Assembly: GCA_947494695.1 (NCBI GenBank)
Contig: CANLWB010000007.1
Location: forward strand, 62,001 to 126,000
Source of the DNA: an uncultured Flavobacteriaceae bacterium
GTDB lineage: Bacteria; Bacteroidota; Bacteroidia; Flavobacteriales; Flavobacteriaceae
DNA length: 64,000 nt
Reading direction: 5' to 3'
In this document: in pieces, positions 18,522 through 28,296 of the stretch
Numbering within the stretch: position 1 is the stretch's first letter
Layout: the number at the start of each line of letters is the position of its first letter
Position numbers and translations under genes: made by a program
Notes under the pieces: generated by a model
What the model saw: the letters and a program-made list of their open reading frames with translations, nothing else
Told to the model about the DNA's origin: nothing
Databases searched by the model: none

Positions 18522-19061
18522 CTATTTCTCTATCAAATAAACAGAATCTTCATGATCATTCTCTTCCCAGTTCACCTTTACCTTTTCTTCATTTATAACA
18601 TCCACCTGTCTGCCTCTATAGTCTGGTTGTATAGGTAAATGTCTGCTAAAGCGTCTATCTATGAGCGTTAATAACTCAATCTCATTAGGCCTTCCAAAAG
18701 ATTGAATGGCTGTTAGAGCCGCTCTAATGCTGCGACCAGTATATAACACATCATCAACAAGGACTATATTTTTTCCCTCTACCAAAAAATCTATATCTGT
18801 TGTATTCGCTTCAAGTGTTTTTTCTCCTCTACGAAAATCATCTCTAAAAAAAGTAATATCAAGATATCCCAATTCGATATTCTTAACCTTATAATCTTCC
18901 TTTAAGATTTTGGTCAATCTGTCGGCTAAATAAATCCCTCTTGGTTGTAAACCTATAAGAACCGTATTAGAAAAATTGGTGTGTTTTTCAATAAGTTGAC
19001 AAGCCAATCGGTGAAGAATGATGTTTACCTCTTTTGCGTTAAGTAAAACTTTCTGACTCAT
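18522..19061 (-). CDS. pyrR: PyrR bifunctional pyrimidine regulator / uracil phosphoribosyltransferase
   Basis: PyrR binds UMP and pyr mRNA leaders in many bacteria and may carry uracil phosphoribosyltransferase activity. I start at the ATG at 19061 (MSQKVLLNAKEV, 179 aa); the longer frame to 19154 would begin upstream of the promoter. The PRPP-binding motif VLVDDVLYTGRSIRAA is intact, and LIGLQPRGIYLADRL, LGYLDITFFRDDFRR and LIDRRFSRHLPIQPDYRGR match the family. It heads the pyr operon. A TATCTTTG element lies 26 bases before the start and a perfect stem, TCCAAAC-GT-GTTTGGA, sits between the two. Confidence 0.95.
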   Translation of the reverse strand: MSQKVLLNAKEVNIILHRLACQLIEKHTNFSNTVLIGLQPRGIYLADRLTKILKEDYKVKNIELGYLDITFFRDDFRRGEKTLEANTTDIDFLVEGKNIVLVDDVLYTGRSIRAALTAIQSFGRPNEIELLTLIDRRFSRHLPIQPDYRGRQVDVINEEKVKVNWEENDHEDSVYLIEK

Positions 19062-19067
19062 ATAGTA

Positions 19068-19094
19068 TCCAAACGTGTTTGGAGAACAAAGATA
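19068..19094 (-). promoter_or_regulatory. pyrR promoter -7 element and adjacent palindrome
   Basis: On the minus strand TATCTTTG (19087-19094) is a perfect Bacteroidota -7 element; the base triplet 19 bp upstream is TTC rather than TTG. Transcription would start near 19080, inside the palindrome TCCAAACGTGTTTGGA (19068-19083), a 7-bp stem with a 2-base centre. It could be an operator, or a 5' hairpin bound by PyrR. Confidence 0.6.
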
Positions 19095-19219
19095 ATGCAA
19101 AAATTTAGAAGTAGAAACATAAATATAGAGTCCCTTTGCGTCATAAACAACCATGGCATTATTTCTATATAGACATGAGTACTTTTAACTGGTAAGAAGC
19201 CATCTAATAATGGAATTGA

Positions 19220-19405
19220 TTTAAAATAATAAGATCATACTTTGAAATTGTAACGTCTTATTTTGGAACTCACAAAAAGGATAATTGGTTACCCATGTAT
19301 CGCGCTCAAATAGGTAAAGCCCTTCTGAAAAGTAAAAAAACCAATAAATCATTGTTTTTCAACAAAATGAATATGCAAATTGGTTCACATAGCCATGTAT
19401 TGTAA
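19220..19405 (+). pseudogene. Open coding-like fragment without a start codon
   Basis: A 61-codon open stretch reads in part YFEIVTSYFGTHKKDN, MYRAQIGKALLKSK and FFNKMNMQIGSHSHVL before a TAA. It has protein-like composition but no start near its 5' end. I do not recognise the parent gene. It directly precedes the broken oxidoreductase, so it may be the 3' end of a neighbour lost in the same decay event. Confidence 0.35.
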
Positions 19406-19419
19406 AACTTTTGAAATGA

Positions 19420-19696
<277 letters not shown>

Positions 19697-20146
19697 ACCC
19701 CTGGTAACTCATATAGTTAACATGAAGGAGGTGAAAGATGCTCATTATTATTGAATATTGTAATAAAACTGGATATCGATCCTCTTTTTGTTGAACGTCC
19801 AATAGTTGTAGATTACATTACGGTATGTCAATAACTAAACTTATAAATTGAGGGATATAAAACTCACTTTAATTGACTAACCTATCAGAATATTGAAAAA
19901 ATTATTCACCAATCCTTCTAAACTCACTATATGAATTCTTCTATTTAAATTGTTTTTAATGCGATTCAATTGCAATAATTAAAAGTTTTATATCTTTACT
20001 CCAAAAAAGCGACGTTTAGCACAAATAAAATATAAACAGTACCATAATAACAACATATAGAAGACAACTGTTAAGTCATTATTAAACCACTTTAGCACAT
20101 AAAGACAGCTACTTTTTCTATACCAAATCCCCCAAAAAAAAACCAA
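19697..20146. other. Decayed intergenic region with a further coding-like scrap
   Basis: A frame from 19721 to 19831 reads NIVIKLDIDPLFVERPIVVD-like sequence before a stop, and a short ATG frame MKEVKDAHYY ends just before it; together they look like one frameshifted remnant, identity unknown. The remainder is AT-rich. A promoter for the downstream PLP-enzyme gene lies at 19970-19998. Confidence 0.4.
19970..19998 (+). promoter_or_regulatory. Candidate promoter for the PLP-dependent enzyme gene
   Basis: TTG (19970-19972), an 18-bp spacer, then TATCTTTA (19991-19998), one base off the TAnnTTTG consensus. It would give a leader of about 140 bases. Confidence 0.45.
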
Positions 20147-21124
20147 ATGCATAAAGTTAAATTACTAAATGGAGCATCTTCTTTAGAATTTCTGCCAAAT
20201 CTGTCGGCAAAATTGGGTCCTAAAATTTTTATTAAGAGAGATGATGAAGGAGGCCGTGGCGGTGGAGGAAATAAATTGAGAAAGTACGAACGTATTATTG
20301 CCGACGCTATAGATAAAAAGGCAGACACATTAATTATTGCAGGTCATTATCAATCTAACGCAGCCCGTGAACTTGTTGGAGCGGCATGTCAACTTGGACT
20401 TAAGTCTATTGTTGTTTGTAAAGACATGATCCCCGAACAAAACCCAACATTTAATCAAAACGGAAACGCACTTCTGCTGAAATTGATGAATGCTAAAATC
20501 GTTCCCATTAGCACGCATGATGACTTTCAAGCTGAAATGGAAAAGGTTGCTAAGGATGTTATTAAAAGTGGACATCTGCCCTATATAATTCCTTTTGGTG
20601 GCTCCAACTTATTAGGTGCTTTAGGCTATCTAGATTGTGCAAATGAGATTATTGAACAATTCGGTAGCATAGCGGGAAAATCACCAGACTATATTGTTAC
20701 CCCCACTGGTAGTGGAGGAACAATGGCTGGATTAGTTGCTGGCTTTGCAATTGAAAACATGTCAACTAAGGTTATTGGTTTTAGTGTGCTTCATAAAGAC
20801 GAAACCATTAAAAATATTGTAACTAACCTTACTGCAGAAATAATTACCTCTGTTAAACCTAACTCAAACATTGAAGCCAATTTTGAATTGGATACGAATT
20901 TTGTAGGAGATGCCTATGGAGCTACGACCGAAAGTGGAAAAAAAGCAATACGTATGTTAGCCGAATTGGAAGGCCTCTTTCTCTGTCCAGTTTACACTGG
21001 TAAGGCCATGGCAGGTTTAATAGATTATATTGAAAAAAACAAAGTAAAAAACGATGATACTATCGTTTTCATACATACAGGCGGAATGCCACTAGTTCAT
21101 GCCTATTACAATACGTTTGAATAA
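20147..21124 (+). CDS. PLP-dependent D-cysteine desulfhydrase / ACC deaminase family enzyme
   Basis: The 325-residue protein belongs to the fold-type II PLP family that includes D-cysteine desulfhydrase and 1-aminocyclopropane-1-carboxylate deaminase. The Schiff-base lysine is K43 in GGGNKLRKYE. The family's IKRDDEGG, AGHYQSNAARELVGAACQLG, PFGGSNLLGALGY and the phosphate-cradling TPTGSGGTMAGL are all present. Fold and chemistry are secure; substrate is not. D-cysteine is the usual activity for proteins outside plant-associated bacteria, so I favour desulfhydrase. It stands alone, downstream of decayed genes and convergent with rpsA. Confidence 0.88.
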   Translation: MHKVKLLNGASSLEFLPNLSAKLGPKIFIKRDDEGGRGGGGNKLRKYERIIADAIDKKADTLIIAGHYQSNAARELVGAACQLGLKSIVVCKDMIPEQNPTFNQNGNALLLKLMNAKIVPISTHDDFQAEMEKVAKDVIKSGHLPYIIPFGGSNLLGALGYLDCANEIIEQFGSIAGKSPDYIVTPTGSGGTMAGLVAGFAIENMSTKVIGFSVLHKDETIKNIVTNLTAEIITSVKPNSNIEANFELDTNFVGDAYGATTESGKKAIRMLAELEGLFLCPVYTGKAMAGLIDYIEKNKVKNDDTIVFIHTGGMPLVHAYYNTFE

Positions 21125-21250
21125 AATCTTATATCCCATACAACAGTAGAATGCCATTCTTATGCTGTTTCATGACTTTGCATGATGTGTTCTATTATAG
21201 CTTTCATAAAGTTATTTTTATGTCAAGGTATCTCTAAAAACAACCGTACA

Positions 21251-21299
21251 AAAAAAGAGGACGAATTCTAAGTTAAAAAACAAAGAATACGTCCTCTTT
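21251..21299 (-). terminator. rpsA intrinsic terminator
   Basis: Arms AAAGAGGACG (21254-21263) and CGTCCTCTTT (21290-21299) pair perfectly, with an inner ATTCT/AGAAT stem after one A-A mismatch. On the minus strand the hairpin is followed by a T run (complement of 21251-21256), placing it just after the rpsA stop. Confidence 0.88.
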
Positions 21300-21324
21300 A
21301 AATTCTAATAATTTAGGAAAAAGG

Positions 21325-23157
21325 TTATATTTTTCCGTCCATTTTATCTTTAAGAGCCTGTAAAGCATCATTAGCATCACCTAAAGTTGGTTTTGCTTCT
21401 GCCGCTGCATTGGCAGCTTTCTTAGCTGCTGCTTTAACGTTTGCTGCTTCTTCTGCTTTATAAATAGCAGTATGAGATGCTACAACGCGCTTAAACTCTT
21501 TGTTAAATTCAATAATTTTGAATTCTGCAGTTTCACCTTTCTTAAGTTTTCCTCCGTCTTCTTTTTCAAGGTGACGAGAAGGTACAAATGCTACGATATC
21601 TTCGTTAAATTCTATAGTTGCCCCTTTGTCAACGATCTCAGCGATCGCTGCTGTATGTACTGTTTCTAAAGCGAACTCAGTTTCATACTTATCCCAAGGG
21701 TTATCTGTAGTTTGTTTGTGACCTAAACTTAGTTTACGTCCATCAACATCTAACTCTAATACAATAACGTCTAATTTATCTCCTACCGCGCAGAACTCAG
21801 ATGGGTGCTTGATTTTCTTAGTCCATGATAAATCAGAGATATAAATTAACCCGTCAATACCTTCTTCTAATTCAACAAATACACCAAAGTTCGTAAAGTT
21901 ACGTACAACACCAGTATGCTTAGAACCTAATGGGTACTTCGTTGTGATGTCTGTCCATGGATCTGGTGATAATTGTTTGATACCAAGAGACATTTTACGA
22001 TCTTCTCTATCTAATGTTAAGATAACCGCGTCTACTTCATCTCCTACAGAAACGAAATCTTGAGCCGAACGTAAGTGTGTAGACCATGACATTTCAGAGA
22101 CGTGGATTAATCCTTCAACACCATCTGCCACCTCAATAAACGCACCGTAATCTGCAATTACAACGACCTTACCTTTTACTTTATCTCCCACTTTCACCTC
22201 TTCTGCAAGAGCTTCCCATGGGTGTTTGCTCAATTGTTTTAATCCTAATTGGATTCTTGATTTGTTCTCATCAAAATCAAGGATTACAACATTAAGTTTT
22301 TGGTCTAATTCAACGATTTCATTTGGATGATTAATTCTAGACCATGATAAGTCTGTAATATGAACTAAACCATCAACGCCACCAAGATCAATAAATACAC
22401 CGTAAGATGTAATGTTTTTAACAACACCTTCTAATACCTGACCTTTTTCTAATTGACCAATAATTTCTTTCTTCTGTATTTCAATATCTGCCTCGATTAA
22501 AGCTTTATGAGATACAACTACGTTTTTGAATTCGTGGTTGATTTTAACAACTTTGAATTCCATAGTTTTATTTACATACTGATCGTAATCTCTAATTGGT
22601 TTAACATCAATTTGAGAACCTGGTAAGAATGCTTCAATTCCAAAAACATCTACAATCATACCTCCTTTAGTTCTGCATTTTACAAAACCATTAACGATCT
22701 CTCCACTAGTGTGGGCAGCATTAACACGATCCCATGCCTTAATAACACGAGCTTTTCTGTGAGATAATACTAATTGTCCTGTTGCATCTTCACGAACATC
22801 AATTAATACTTCTACTTTGTCTCCAACTGCTAAACCAGGGTTATAACGAAATTCGTTTAACGAAATAACACCTTCAGATTTTGCATTGATATCAATAATC
22901 GCATCTCTATCTGAAATGTGAACTACAGTACCTTCTACAACCTCATCATTAAGTGTGTCAACGAAATTTTCTGCTACTAGTTTTTCAAATTCTTTAAGTT
23001 GCTTATCGTCAACCTCATCAATACCTTCCTGGTAATTATGCCAATTGAACTCTTTTAAGAATTTTTCTGGATTTGCCTGAGCTTCTGATGCTACAGGAGC
23101 TTCTTTTTTAGGAGCTTCTGTTGTTTCAACTTCAGCTTTTTTTGCTTCTTCAGCCAT
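21325..23157 (-). CDS. rpsA: 30S ribosomal protein S1
   Basis: S1 helps mRNA bind the 30S subunit. I choose the ATG at 23157 (MAEEAKKAEVE, 610 aa) over the longer frame to 23214, because family members in Flavobacteria begin this way. Six S1 repeats follow an acidic N-terminal stretch: the first two (about 75-235) are the diverged ribosome-binding pair, and the next four carry clear motifs such as GVFIDLGGVDGLVHITDLSW, GAFIEVADGVEGLIHVSEMSW and GVFVELEEGIDGLIYISDLSW. The C-terminus is an Ala/Lys-rich tail. S1 is notable here because Bacteroidota initiate mostly without strong Shine-Dalgarno pairing. The leader before the start is about 115 bases. Confidence 0.95.
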   Translation of the reverse strand: MAEEAKKAEVETTEAPKKEAPVASEAQANPEKFLKEFNWHNYQEGIDEVDDKQLKEFEKLVAENFVDTLNDEVVEGTVVHISDRDAIIDINAKSEGVISLNEFRYNPGLAVGDKVEVLIDVREDATGQLVLSHRKARVIKAWDRVNAAHTSGEIVNGFVKCRTKGGMIVDVFGIEAFLPGSQIDVKPIRDYDQYVNKTMEFKVVKINHEFKNVVVSHKALIEADIEIQKKEIIGQLEKGQVLEGVVKNITSYGVFIDLGGVDGLVHITDLSWSRINHPNEIVELDQKLNVVILDFDENKSRIQLGLKQLSKHPWEALAEEVKVGDKVKGKVVVIADYGAFIEVADGVEGLIHVSEMSWSTHLRSAQDFVSVGDEVDAVILTLDREDRKMSLGIKQLSPDPWTDITTKYPLGSKHTGVVRNFTNFGVFVELEEGIDGLIYISDLSWTKKIKHPSEFCAVGDKLDVIVLELDVDGRKLSLGHKQTTDNPWDKYETEFALETVHTAAIAEIVDKGATIEFNEDIVAFVPSRHLEKEDGGKLKKGETAEFKIIEFNKEFKRVVASHTAIYKAEEAANVKAAAKKAANAAAEAKPTLGDANDALQALKDKMDGKI

Positions 23158-23457
23158 TGTGCTGATAAAATTTGTATTCTGCATGTTTAGGGAAGTTTTA
23201 AGTGATTCACACACAGAAGTGTTATAAATATTTCTTTATCTGTCCTTTTTATCTTTCCTACAATTCACTAAAAAGGAGTGCAAAAATACAAATTTTAATG
23301 ACATCTGCCTAATTATTAACAAACAAACTATCATGTGACTTTCCGACCTAATTCGTGTCTAAATTAAAGGTTAATAACTTAATCTAGTAAATACATAAAT
23401 TTCATTTGAGAAATTTATTATATTGTAAACCAGTTAAAAACAATTAAAATTACACTT
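23158..23457. promoter_or_regulatory. rpsA leader and promoter region; divergent with the LysM gene
   Basis: On the minus strand TATTTTTG (23281-23288) fits the -7 consensus, without a clear TTG 19 bp upstream. Transcription from about 23274 gives a leader near 115 bases, long enough for autogenous control of S1. It also contains an in-frame upstream start (MQNTNFIST) that merges with the S1 frame. No clear promoter for the divergent LysM gene was found. Confidence 0.5.
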
Positions 23458-23838
23458 ATGACTATGAAAGCAAAATATCAATCTGTATTAGATTTAGGAG
23501 AATCTTTAAACATACAAAACGGGGATATAAAAGAAGAAAATGGCGTTTTAAAAGTTTGGGGAACCGCTAACACCCCGTACGAAAAAAACCTTCTTTGGGA
23601 CAAAATAAAGGAAATTGGAGGAGAAAACCCATCGGATATCATGGCGGATATTAAAGTTGCTGACGAAAGTGTTTTTCATAGACACACTGTTCAAAGTGGA
23701 GAAACTCTTGGAAAAATAGCCTTAAAATATTATGGTAATGCTTCTAAATACCAGGATATCTTTAAAGCGAACTCCGATATTTTAAAGAATCCGGATTTAA
23801 TTCACCCGGATCAAGAATTAATTATTCCTAATTTATAA
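23458..23838 (+). CDS. LysM-domain small protein (YgaU/Kbp-like)
   Basis: The 126-residue protein has an N-terminal BON-like region (about 5-65: SVLDLGESLNIQNGDIKEENG, LKVWGTANTPYEKNLLWDKI) and a C-terminal LysM domain (about 77-126: HTVQSGETLGKIALKYYGNA, IFKANSDILKNPDLIHPDQELIIP). There is no signal peptide, as in the potassium-binding protein Kbp (YgaU) of Escherichia coli, which shares this BON-LysM layout. A cytoplasmic potassium-related or stress role is therefore possible but not shown. Two starts are possible, 23458 and 23464. It converges on cmk across a shared terminator. Confidence 0.85.
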   Translation: MTMKAKYQSVLDLGESLNIQNGDIKEENGVLKVWGTANTPYEKNLLWDKIKEIGGENPSDIMADIKVADESVFHRHTVQSGETLGKIALKYYGNASKYQDIFKANSDILKNPDLIHPDQELIIPNL

Positions 23839-23858
23839 ATTTAAGAATCGATTTAATT

Positions 23859-23906
23859 AAAAAACGACCCGCAATTCGACTACGCTCAGTGACCGGGTCG
23901 TTTTTT
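23859..23906. terminator. Bidirectional terminator between the LysM gene and cmk
   Basis: Arms AAAAAACGACCCG (23859-23871) and CGGGTCGTTTTTT (23894-23906) pair perfectly and give a U-run in both directions. The right arm overlaps the cmk stop codon. The 22-base loop holds TTCGACTACGCTCAGTGAC, discussed as a finding. Confidence 0.9.
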
Positions 23907-24600
23907 ATTCTATGCCTGCAATAGCCATTTTTGCCAATTGCAAAATTTTATCGAATTGTTCTTCCAAACTAAGATTTGAATTATCAATTTCTATAGCACC
24001 TTTAGCTTTTTTTAGAGGAGAGTCTTTACGTGTTGTATCAATGTGATCGCGTTCTTGAACATTCTTTAAAACATCCTTATAAATAACATTCTCGCCACGA
24101 CCAATGAGTTCTTCATAACGTCTTATAGCTCTTGTTTCGGCAGAAGCTGTCATAAATAATTTAAGTTCAGCATCAGGAAAAACAACCGTACCAATATCCC
24201 TGCCATCCATAACTACGCCCTTACCTTTCCCCATACTTTGCTGTTGTTCCACCAATTTATGACGCACCTGGGATATGGCAGCTATTTTACTAACAAAACT
24301 AGAAACTTTCAAGGTCCTAATATCTTTTTCTATATGAACACCATTTAAATGGACCTCTGCAAAGCCGAGAGCTTCATTAAACTTAAAACTTATGTTTATG
24401 TTAGGTAACTGATGGATTAATGCCTCTACCTTAAAAGCATTCTCATTAATAAGTCCATTTTCCATAGCATACCATGTTACGGCTCTATACATAGCTCCTG
24501 TGTCTATGTATGCATAACCAAAATGCTTTGCCAGTTGTTTTGCCACGGTACTTTTCCCAGTTGAGGAAAATCCATCTATAGCAATTGTGATTTTATTCAT
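23905..24600 (-). CDS. cmk: Cytidylate kinase
   Basis: Cmk phosphorylates CMP and dCMP to the diphosphates. I start at the ATG at 24600 (MNKITIAIDGFSSTGKST, 231 aa); the longer frame to 24666 crosses the likely promoter. The P-loop GFSSTGKST lies at residues 9-17, followed by YIDTGAMYRAVTWYAM (the NMP-binding start), MDGRDIGTVVFPDAELKLFMTA and the R-rich lid with RDHIDTTRKDSPLKKA. All are intact. A TATTTTTG -7 element is at 24617-24624. Next to rpsA as in many bacteria, though here a LysM gene sits between. Confidence 0.96.
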   Translation of the reverse strand: MNKITIAIDGFSSTGKSTVAKQLAKHFGYAYIDTGAMYRAVTWYAMENGLINENAFKVEALIHQLPNINISFKFNEALGFAEVHLNGVHIEKDIRTLKVSSFVSKIAAISQVRHKLVEQQQSMGKGKGVVMDGRDIGTVVFPDAELKLFMTASAETRAIRRYEELIGRGENVIYKDVLKNVQERDHIDTTRKDSPLKKAKGAIEIDNSNLSLEEQFDKILQLAKMAIAGIE

Positions 24601-24616
24601 AAAGTATAATAAGGGA

Positions 24617-24624
24617 CAAAAATA
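24617..24624 (-). promoter_or_regulatory. cmk promoter -7 element
   Basis: TATTTTTG on the minus strand, 17 bases before the chosen ATG; upstream at the expected distance is a T run rather than an exact TTG. Confidence 0.5.
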
Positions 24625-24728
24625 GTCTTTAGCTGTTAAAAAAAAAACTAGATGTATCGAATTCAAACTGACTCCAATGTAAAACTCCTGCTTCTTTTAA
24701 CATAGAACTCATCTTGTTTAGATAAATC

Positions 24729-25748
24729 TTATTGTAAATCTATTTGCAAACCAAAAAAATTAGAGTTCGCTGCACTGGTATATTTCGCATGCGTATAACT
24801 AAAACGCATTTTATTCATCTTTATCGAAATTCCAGCAGATAATCCAGAGAAATTACGTTGGTCTACAATACGTAACTCCTCTCCCCTTCTAAAATTATAT
24901 CCCAGTCTGATATTAAAAGCACCTTCGGGGAAAATTTCTGCGCCTATAATGGCATGTCTTATAGCCTGTCCTAGAAAACCGATCTTTTCATCACTCTGAT
25001 TCCCTTCTAAATCGCTAACCGTACGAGCCGGGTTAGACTTGGCTATTGGCCATTTTTGAAGGTTTTCTAAAGTCACATGCCATCGAATTGGAACGTTTTC
25101 CAAACGTTGAGACATACCAAACGCTACTTCAAAAGGTAGCGGTTCATGAAGTCCCGCATAGGTTGTTATTTGTGTACCTAAATTTCTAACGACCAGAGCG
25201 GCATTAAAATCAATATCTTCATTGATATAGATGATCCCTAGGTCTGTGGCCGCTCCAAATGAATTATATTGTTCTAACTTAGATGTAATGAGTTTAACAT
25301 TGGCACCAGCATAAAAATCGGAAGTCCCTAATTGAAGCGCATACCCTAATGACAATGCCGTTTCATTTCCCGTAAACGACCCGGTGCTATTTCCATTTTC
25401 ATCATAACCATCGAAGGAGCCATAATTAATATAAGTAATTCCAGTATGAAATGTTTGTGTACGTCTATCGAAGGTATAGGCATAAGAAGCCGTTCCGTAA
25501 CCAATCCCACCAAGATAACTTGTATAATTTACCGCGAGTTGATTATCCATATCAACATTTATAGTCGCGGGGTTAAAAAGCGCTTGTGTAACGTCGTAAT
25601 CTACATTTGTTAGTATTTTACCTCCTAACGCTGCCTGCCTGGGAGAGGACACCAGGTTAAGAAATTGGTACGTTGTTTCTCCTCCCACTTGCGCGATGGA
25701 CAAACTACCAAAAGACAAAAAGCATAGTGTAATAATTTTCTTAAGCAT
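24729..25748 (-). CDS. porQ: Type IX secretion system protein PorQ
   Basis: PorQ is an outer-membrane barrel of the T9SS; in Porphyromonas it acts with PorU, PorV and PorZ in attaching cargo to the cell surface. The 339-residue product has a signal peptide (1-19, Q20 at +1) and the family's start GGETTYQFLNLVSSPRQAALGG (residues 22-43; key parts TYQFLNL and RQAALGG), then FNPATIN, which it shares with PorV-like proteins, and a barrel to the C-terminus (FGLQIDLQ). The gene lies between lon and cmk, a common Flavobacteria arrangement. Confidence 0.92.
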   Translation of the reverse strand: MLKKIITLCFLSFGSLSIAQVGGETTYQFLNLVSSPRQAALGGKILTNVDYDVTQALFNPATINVDMDNQLAVNYTSYLGGIGYGTASYAYTFDRRTQTFHTGITYINYGSFDGYDENGNSTGSFTGNETALSLGYALQLGTSDFYAGANVKLITSKLEQYNSFGAATDLGIIYINEDIDFNAALVVRNLGTQITTYAGLHEPLPFEVAFGMSQRLENVPIRWHVTLENLQKWPIAKSNPARTVSDLEGNQSDEKIGFLGQAIRHAIIGAEIFPEGAFNIRLGYNFRRGEELRIVDQRNFSGLSAGISIKMNKMRFSYTHAKYTSAANSNFFGLQIDLQ

Positions 25749-25818
25749 ATTTACATTACAAAGTAAATAAATCTATCTTAAAACGGTGGTAAGAATTATT
25801 TATTTTAAAAAATAAAAA

Positions 25819-25840
25819 AACCTCGACTTACATCGAGGTT
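25819..25840 (-). terminator. lon intrinsic terminator
   Basis: Arms AACCTCGA (25819-25826) and TCGAGGTT (25833-25840) with loop CTTACA; on the minus strand a run of seven T follows. It begins six bases beyond the lon stop. Confidence 0.9.
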
Positions 25841-25845
25841 ATATT

Positions 25846-28296
25846 TTAAAGCTTTTTAGCGTTCTTGACTTTCTGATTTGTAACCGCAATATCTATGACA
25901 TCACTCATATCTGTCACGTAATGAAAGGTTAACCCTTTCAGGTACTCCTCTTTAATTTCTTCTATATCTCGTCGGTTTTCTTCACACAATAAAATTTCTT
26001 TTATTCGTGCACGTTTCGCTGCAAGTATCTTTTCTTTTATACCGCCAACGGGTAATACCTTTCCTCGAAGTGTAATTTCTCCTGTCATGGCCAGGCTCTT
26101 CTTCACTTTCTTTTGACTAAATAAAGACACTAAAGACGTTAACATGGTAACACCTGCACTGGGCCCATCTTTTGGAGTGGCTCCTTCTGGTACATGAATA
26201 TGTACATTATATTTATCGAACACAGCCGAATCAATTCCAAACGTGTCAGCATTGGACTTAATATATTCCATAGCTATCGTTGCAGACTCTTTCATGACCT
26301 TACCTAAATTACCGGTAATGGTGAGTTGTCCTTTACCTTTAGACAGTATGGATTCAATAAATAAAATATCTCCACCAACTCGTGTCCAGGCCAAGCCTGT
26401 TACAACTCCAGCTACATTATTATTCTCATATTTATCGCGTTCTAATTTTGCGCCTCCTAAAACTTCTATAACATCTTCGTTAGTTACTTTAACATTGTAA
26501 TCCTCTTCCATTGCAATATTCTTAGCAGCATAACGTACCATTTTAGCTATTTGTTTCTCTAATCCCCGAACACCAGACTCACGCGTGTATCCCTCTACAA
26601 CCTTTTCAAGTTGTGGTTTTCCAATTTTTAAGTGATTTGTAGACAGCCCATGCTCTTTTAATTGTTTAGGCAACAAATGTCGCTTAGCAATTTCTACCTT
26701 TTCTTCAATAGTATATCCAGTTACATTAATAATCTCCATACGATCAAGCAATGCGGGTTGAATGGTAGACAAGCTATTAGAAGTTGCAATAAACATAACT
26801 TTTGACAGGTCGTACCCCATTTCCAGAAAGTTATCGTAAAATTCATTATTCTGTTCAGGGTCTAAAACTTCTAACATAGCCGATGATGGGTCTCCCTGGT
26901 TGGAATTCGACAACTTATCAATTTCATCTAAAACAAACACAGGGTTGGACGTTCCTGCTTTCTTTAAGCTTTGAATGATACGTCCGGGCATGGCTCCAAT
27001 ATACGTTTTTCGATGTCCTCTTATCTCGGCTTCATCTCTAAGGCCTCCTAACGAAATACGAACATACTCCCTACCTAAAGCTTCTGCAATAGACTTACCT
27101 AGTGATGTTTTACCAACTCCCGGAGGACCATACAAACATAAAATAGGAGACTTCATATCGTTACGTAATTTCAGTACCGCTAAATATTCTATAATTCTAC
27201 GTTTAACATCTTCTAACCCAAAATGATCTCTATCAAGTACTTTTTTAGCGTATTTCAAGTCAAATTTATCGGTGCTAAACTCATTCCATGGTAAATCAAG
27301 AAATAGTTCCAAATAATTACGTTGAATAGAGTACTCTGCCACCTGAGGATTCATGCGTTGCATTTTAGCTATTTCTTTATCAAAATGCTTAGCAACTTCT
27401 TTATCCCATGTTTTCCCCTTGGCGCGTTGTTTCATATCTTCAACTTCCTCATCATGACTAACACCTCCCAATTCTTCCTGGATGGTTTTCATTTGTTGAT
27501 GCAGAAAATATTCACGTTGTTGCTGACTCATATCCATCTGAACCTTAGACTGAATATCATTCTTAAGTTCTAATTTCTGAAATTCAACATTCATAAATTT
27601 AAGAGTCGCCATAGCACGTTTCTTAAGATCATTCATCTCAAGAAGTTCTTGCTTTTCGGCCACCGAAATGTTCATATTCGAAGACACGAAATTTATTAAA
27701 AAAGAGTTGCTCTCAATATTTTTAATAGCAAATGATGCTTCACTTGGAATATTCGGGCTTTCTTTAATAATTTCTAACGCCAGATCTTTTATAGAGTCAA
27801 TAATAGCCGTAAACTCTTTATTATTTAATGCTGGCTTGGCCTCTGCTATACCCTTAATAGTGGCATTCATGTAAGGTTCTTCAGAAAGAACCTCATCAAT
27901 TTTAAAACGCTTTTTACCTTGAATAATCACCGTGACATTACCATCAGGCATTTTTAAAACTCTAAGAATCCTGGCAACAGTTCCTGTATCATTAATATCG
28001 CGCGCTGTTGGGTTCTCTAAAGACTCATCTTTTTGCGAGACAACTCCAATTACTTTTCCGCCCTTGTTTGCATCATTAATCAACTTAATCGATTTGTCAC
28101 GTCCGGCCGTTATAGGAATAACCACCCCTGGAAACAATACGGTGTTCCTTAATGAAAGAATGGGTAACGTTTCCGGCAACTCTTCATTATTTATAGCTTC
28201 TTCATCTTCCGGAGTCATTAATGGAATTAACTCTGAATTTTCATCGAATTCCTGCAATGACAAACTGTCAAGGGTAATAAAATTTGATTTCTTCAT
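25846..28296 (-). CDS. lon: ATP-dependent protease Lon
   Basis: Lon degrades misfolded and regulatory proteins in the cytoplasm. The 816-residue product has the N-terminal substrate domain (about 44-250: [19 protein letters not shown]), a coiled-coil segment, the AAA+ module with Walker A GPPGVGKT (about 390-397) and Walker [10 protein letters not shown], and the protease domain with the catalytic pair S713 ([11 protein letters not shown]) and K756 (VGGIKEK). All parts are intact and length is normal for the LonA class. It is a single-gene unit with its own terminator. Confidence 0.97.
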   Translation of the reverse strand: MKKSNFITLDSLSLQEFDENSELIPLMTPEDEEAINNEELPETLPILSLRNTVLFPGVVIPITAGRDKSIKLINDANKGGKVIGVVSQKDESLENPTARDINDTGTVARILRVLKMPDGNVTVIIQGKKRFKIDEVLSEEPYMNATIKGIAEAKPALNNKEFTAIIDSIKDLALEIIKESPNIPSEASFAIKNIESNSFLINFVSSNMNISVAEKQELLEMNDLKKRAMATLKFMNVEFQKLELKNDIQSKVQMDMSQQQREYFLHQQMKTIQEELGGVSHDEEVEDMKQRAKGKTWDKEVAKHFDKEIAKMQRMNPQVAEYSIQRNYLELFLDLPWNEFSTDKFDLKYAKKVLDRDHFGLEDVKRRIIEYLAVLKLRNDMKSPILCLYGPPGVGKTSLGKSIAEALGREYVRISLGGLRDEAEIRGHRKTYIGAMPGRIIQSLKKAGTSNPVFVLDEIDKLSNSNQGDPSSAMLEVLDPEQNNEFYDNFLEMGYDLSKVMFIATSNSLSTIQPALLDRMEIINVTGYTIEEKVEIAKRHLLPKQLKEHGLSTNHLKIGKPQLEKVVEGYTRESGVRGLEKQIAKMVRYAAKNIAMEEDYNVKVTNEDVIEVLGGAKLERDKYENNNVAGVVTGLAWTRVGGDILFIESILSKGKGQLTITGNLGKVMKESATIAMEYIKSNADTFGIDSAVFDKYNVHIHVPEGATPKDGPSAGVTMLTSLVSLFSQKKVKKSLAMTGEITLRGKVLPVGGIKEKILAAKRARIKEILLCEENRRDIEEIKEEYLKGLTFHYVTDMSDVIDIAVTNQKVKNAKKL

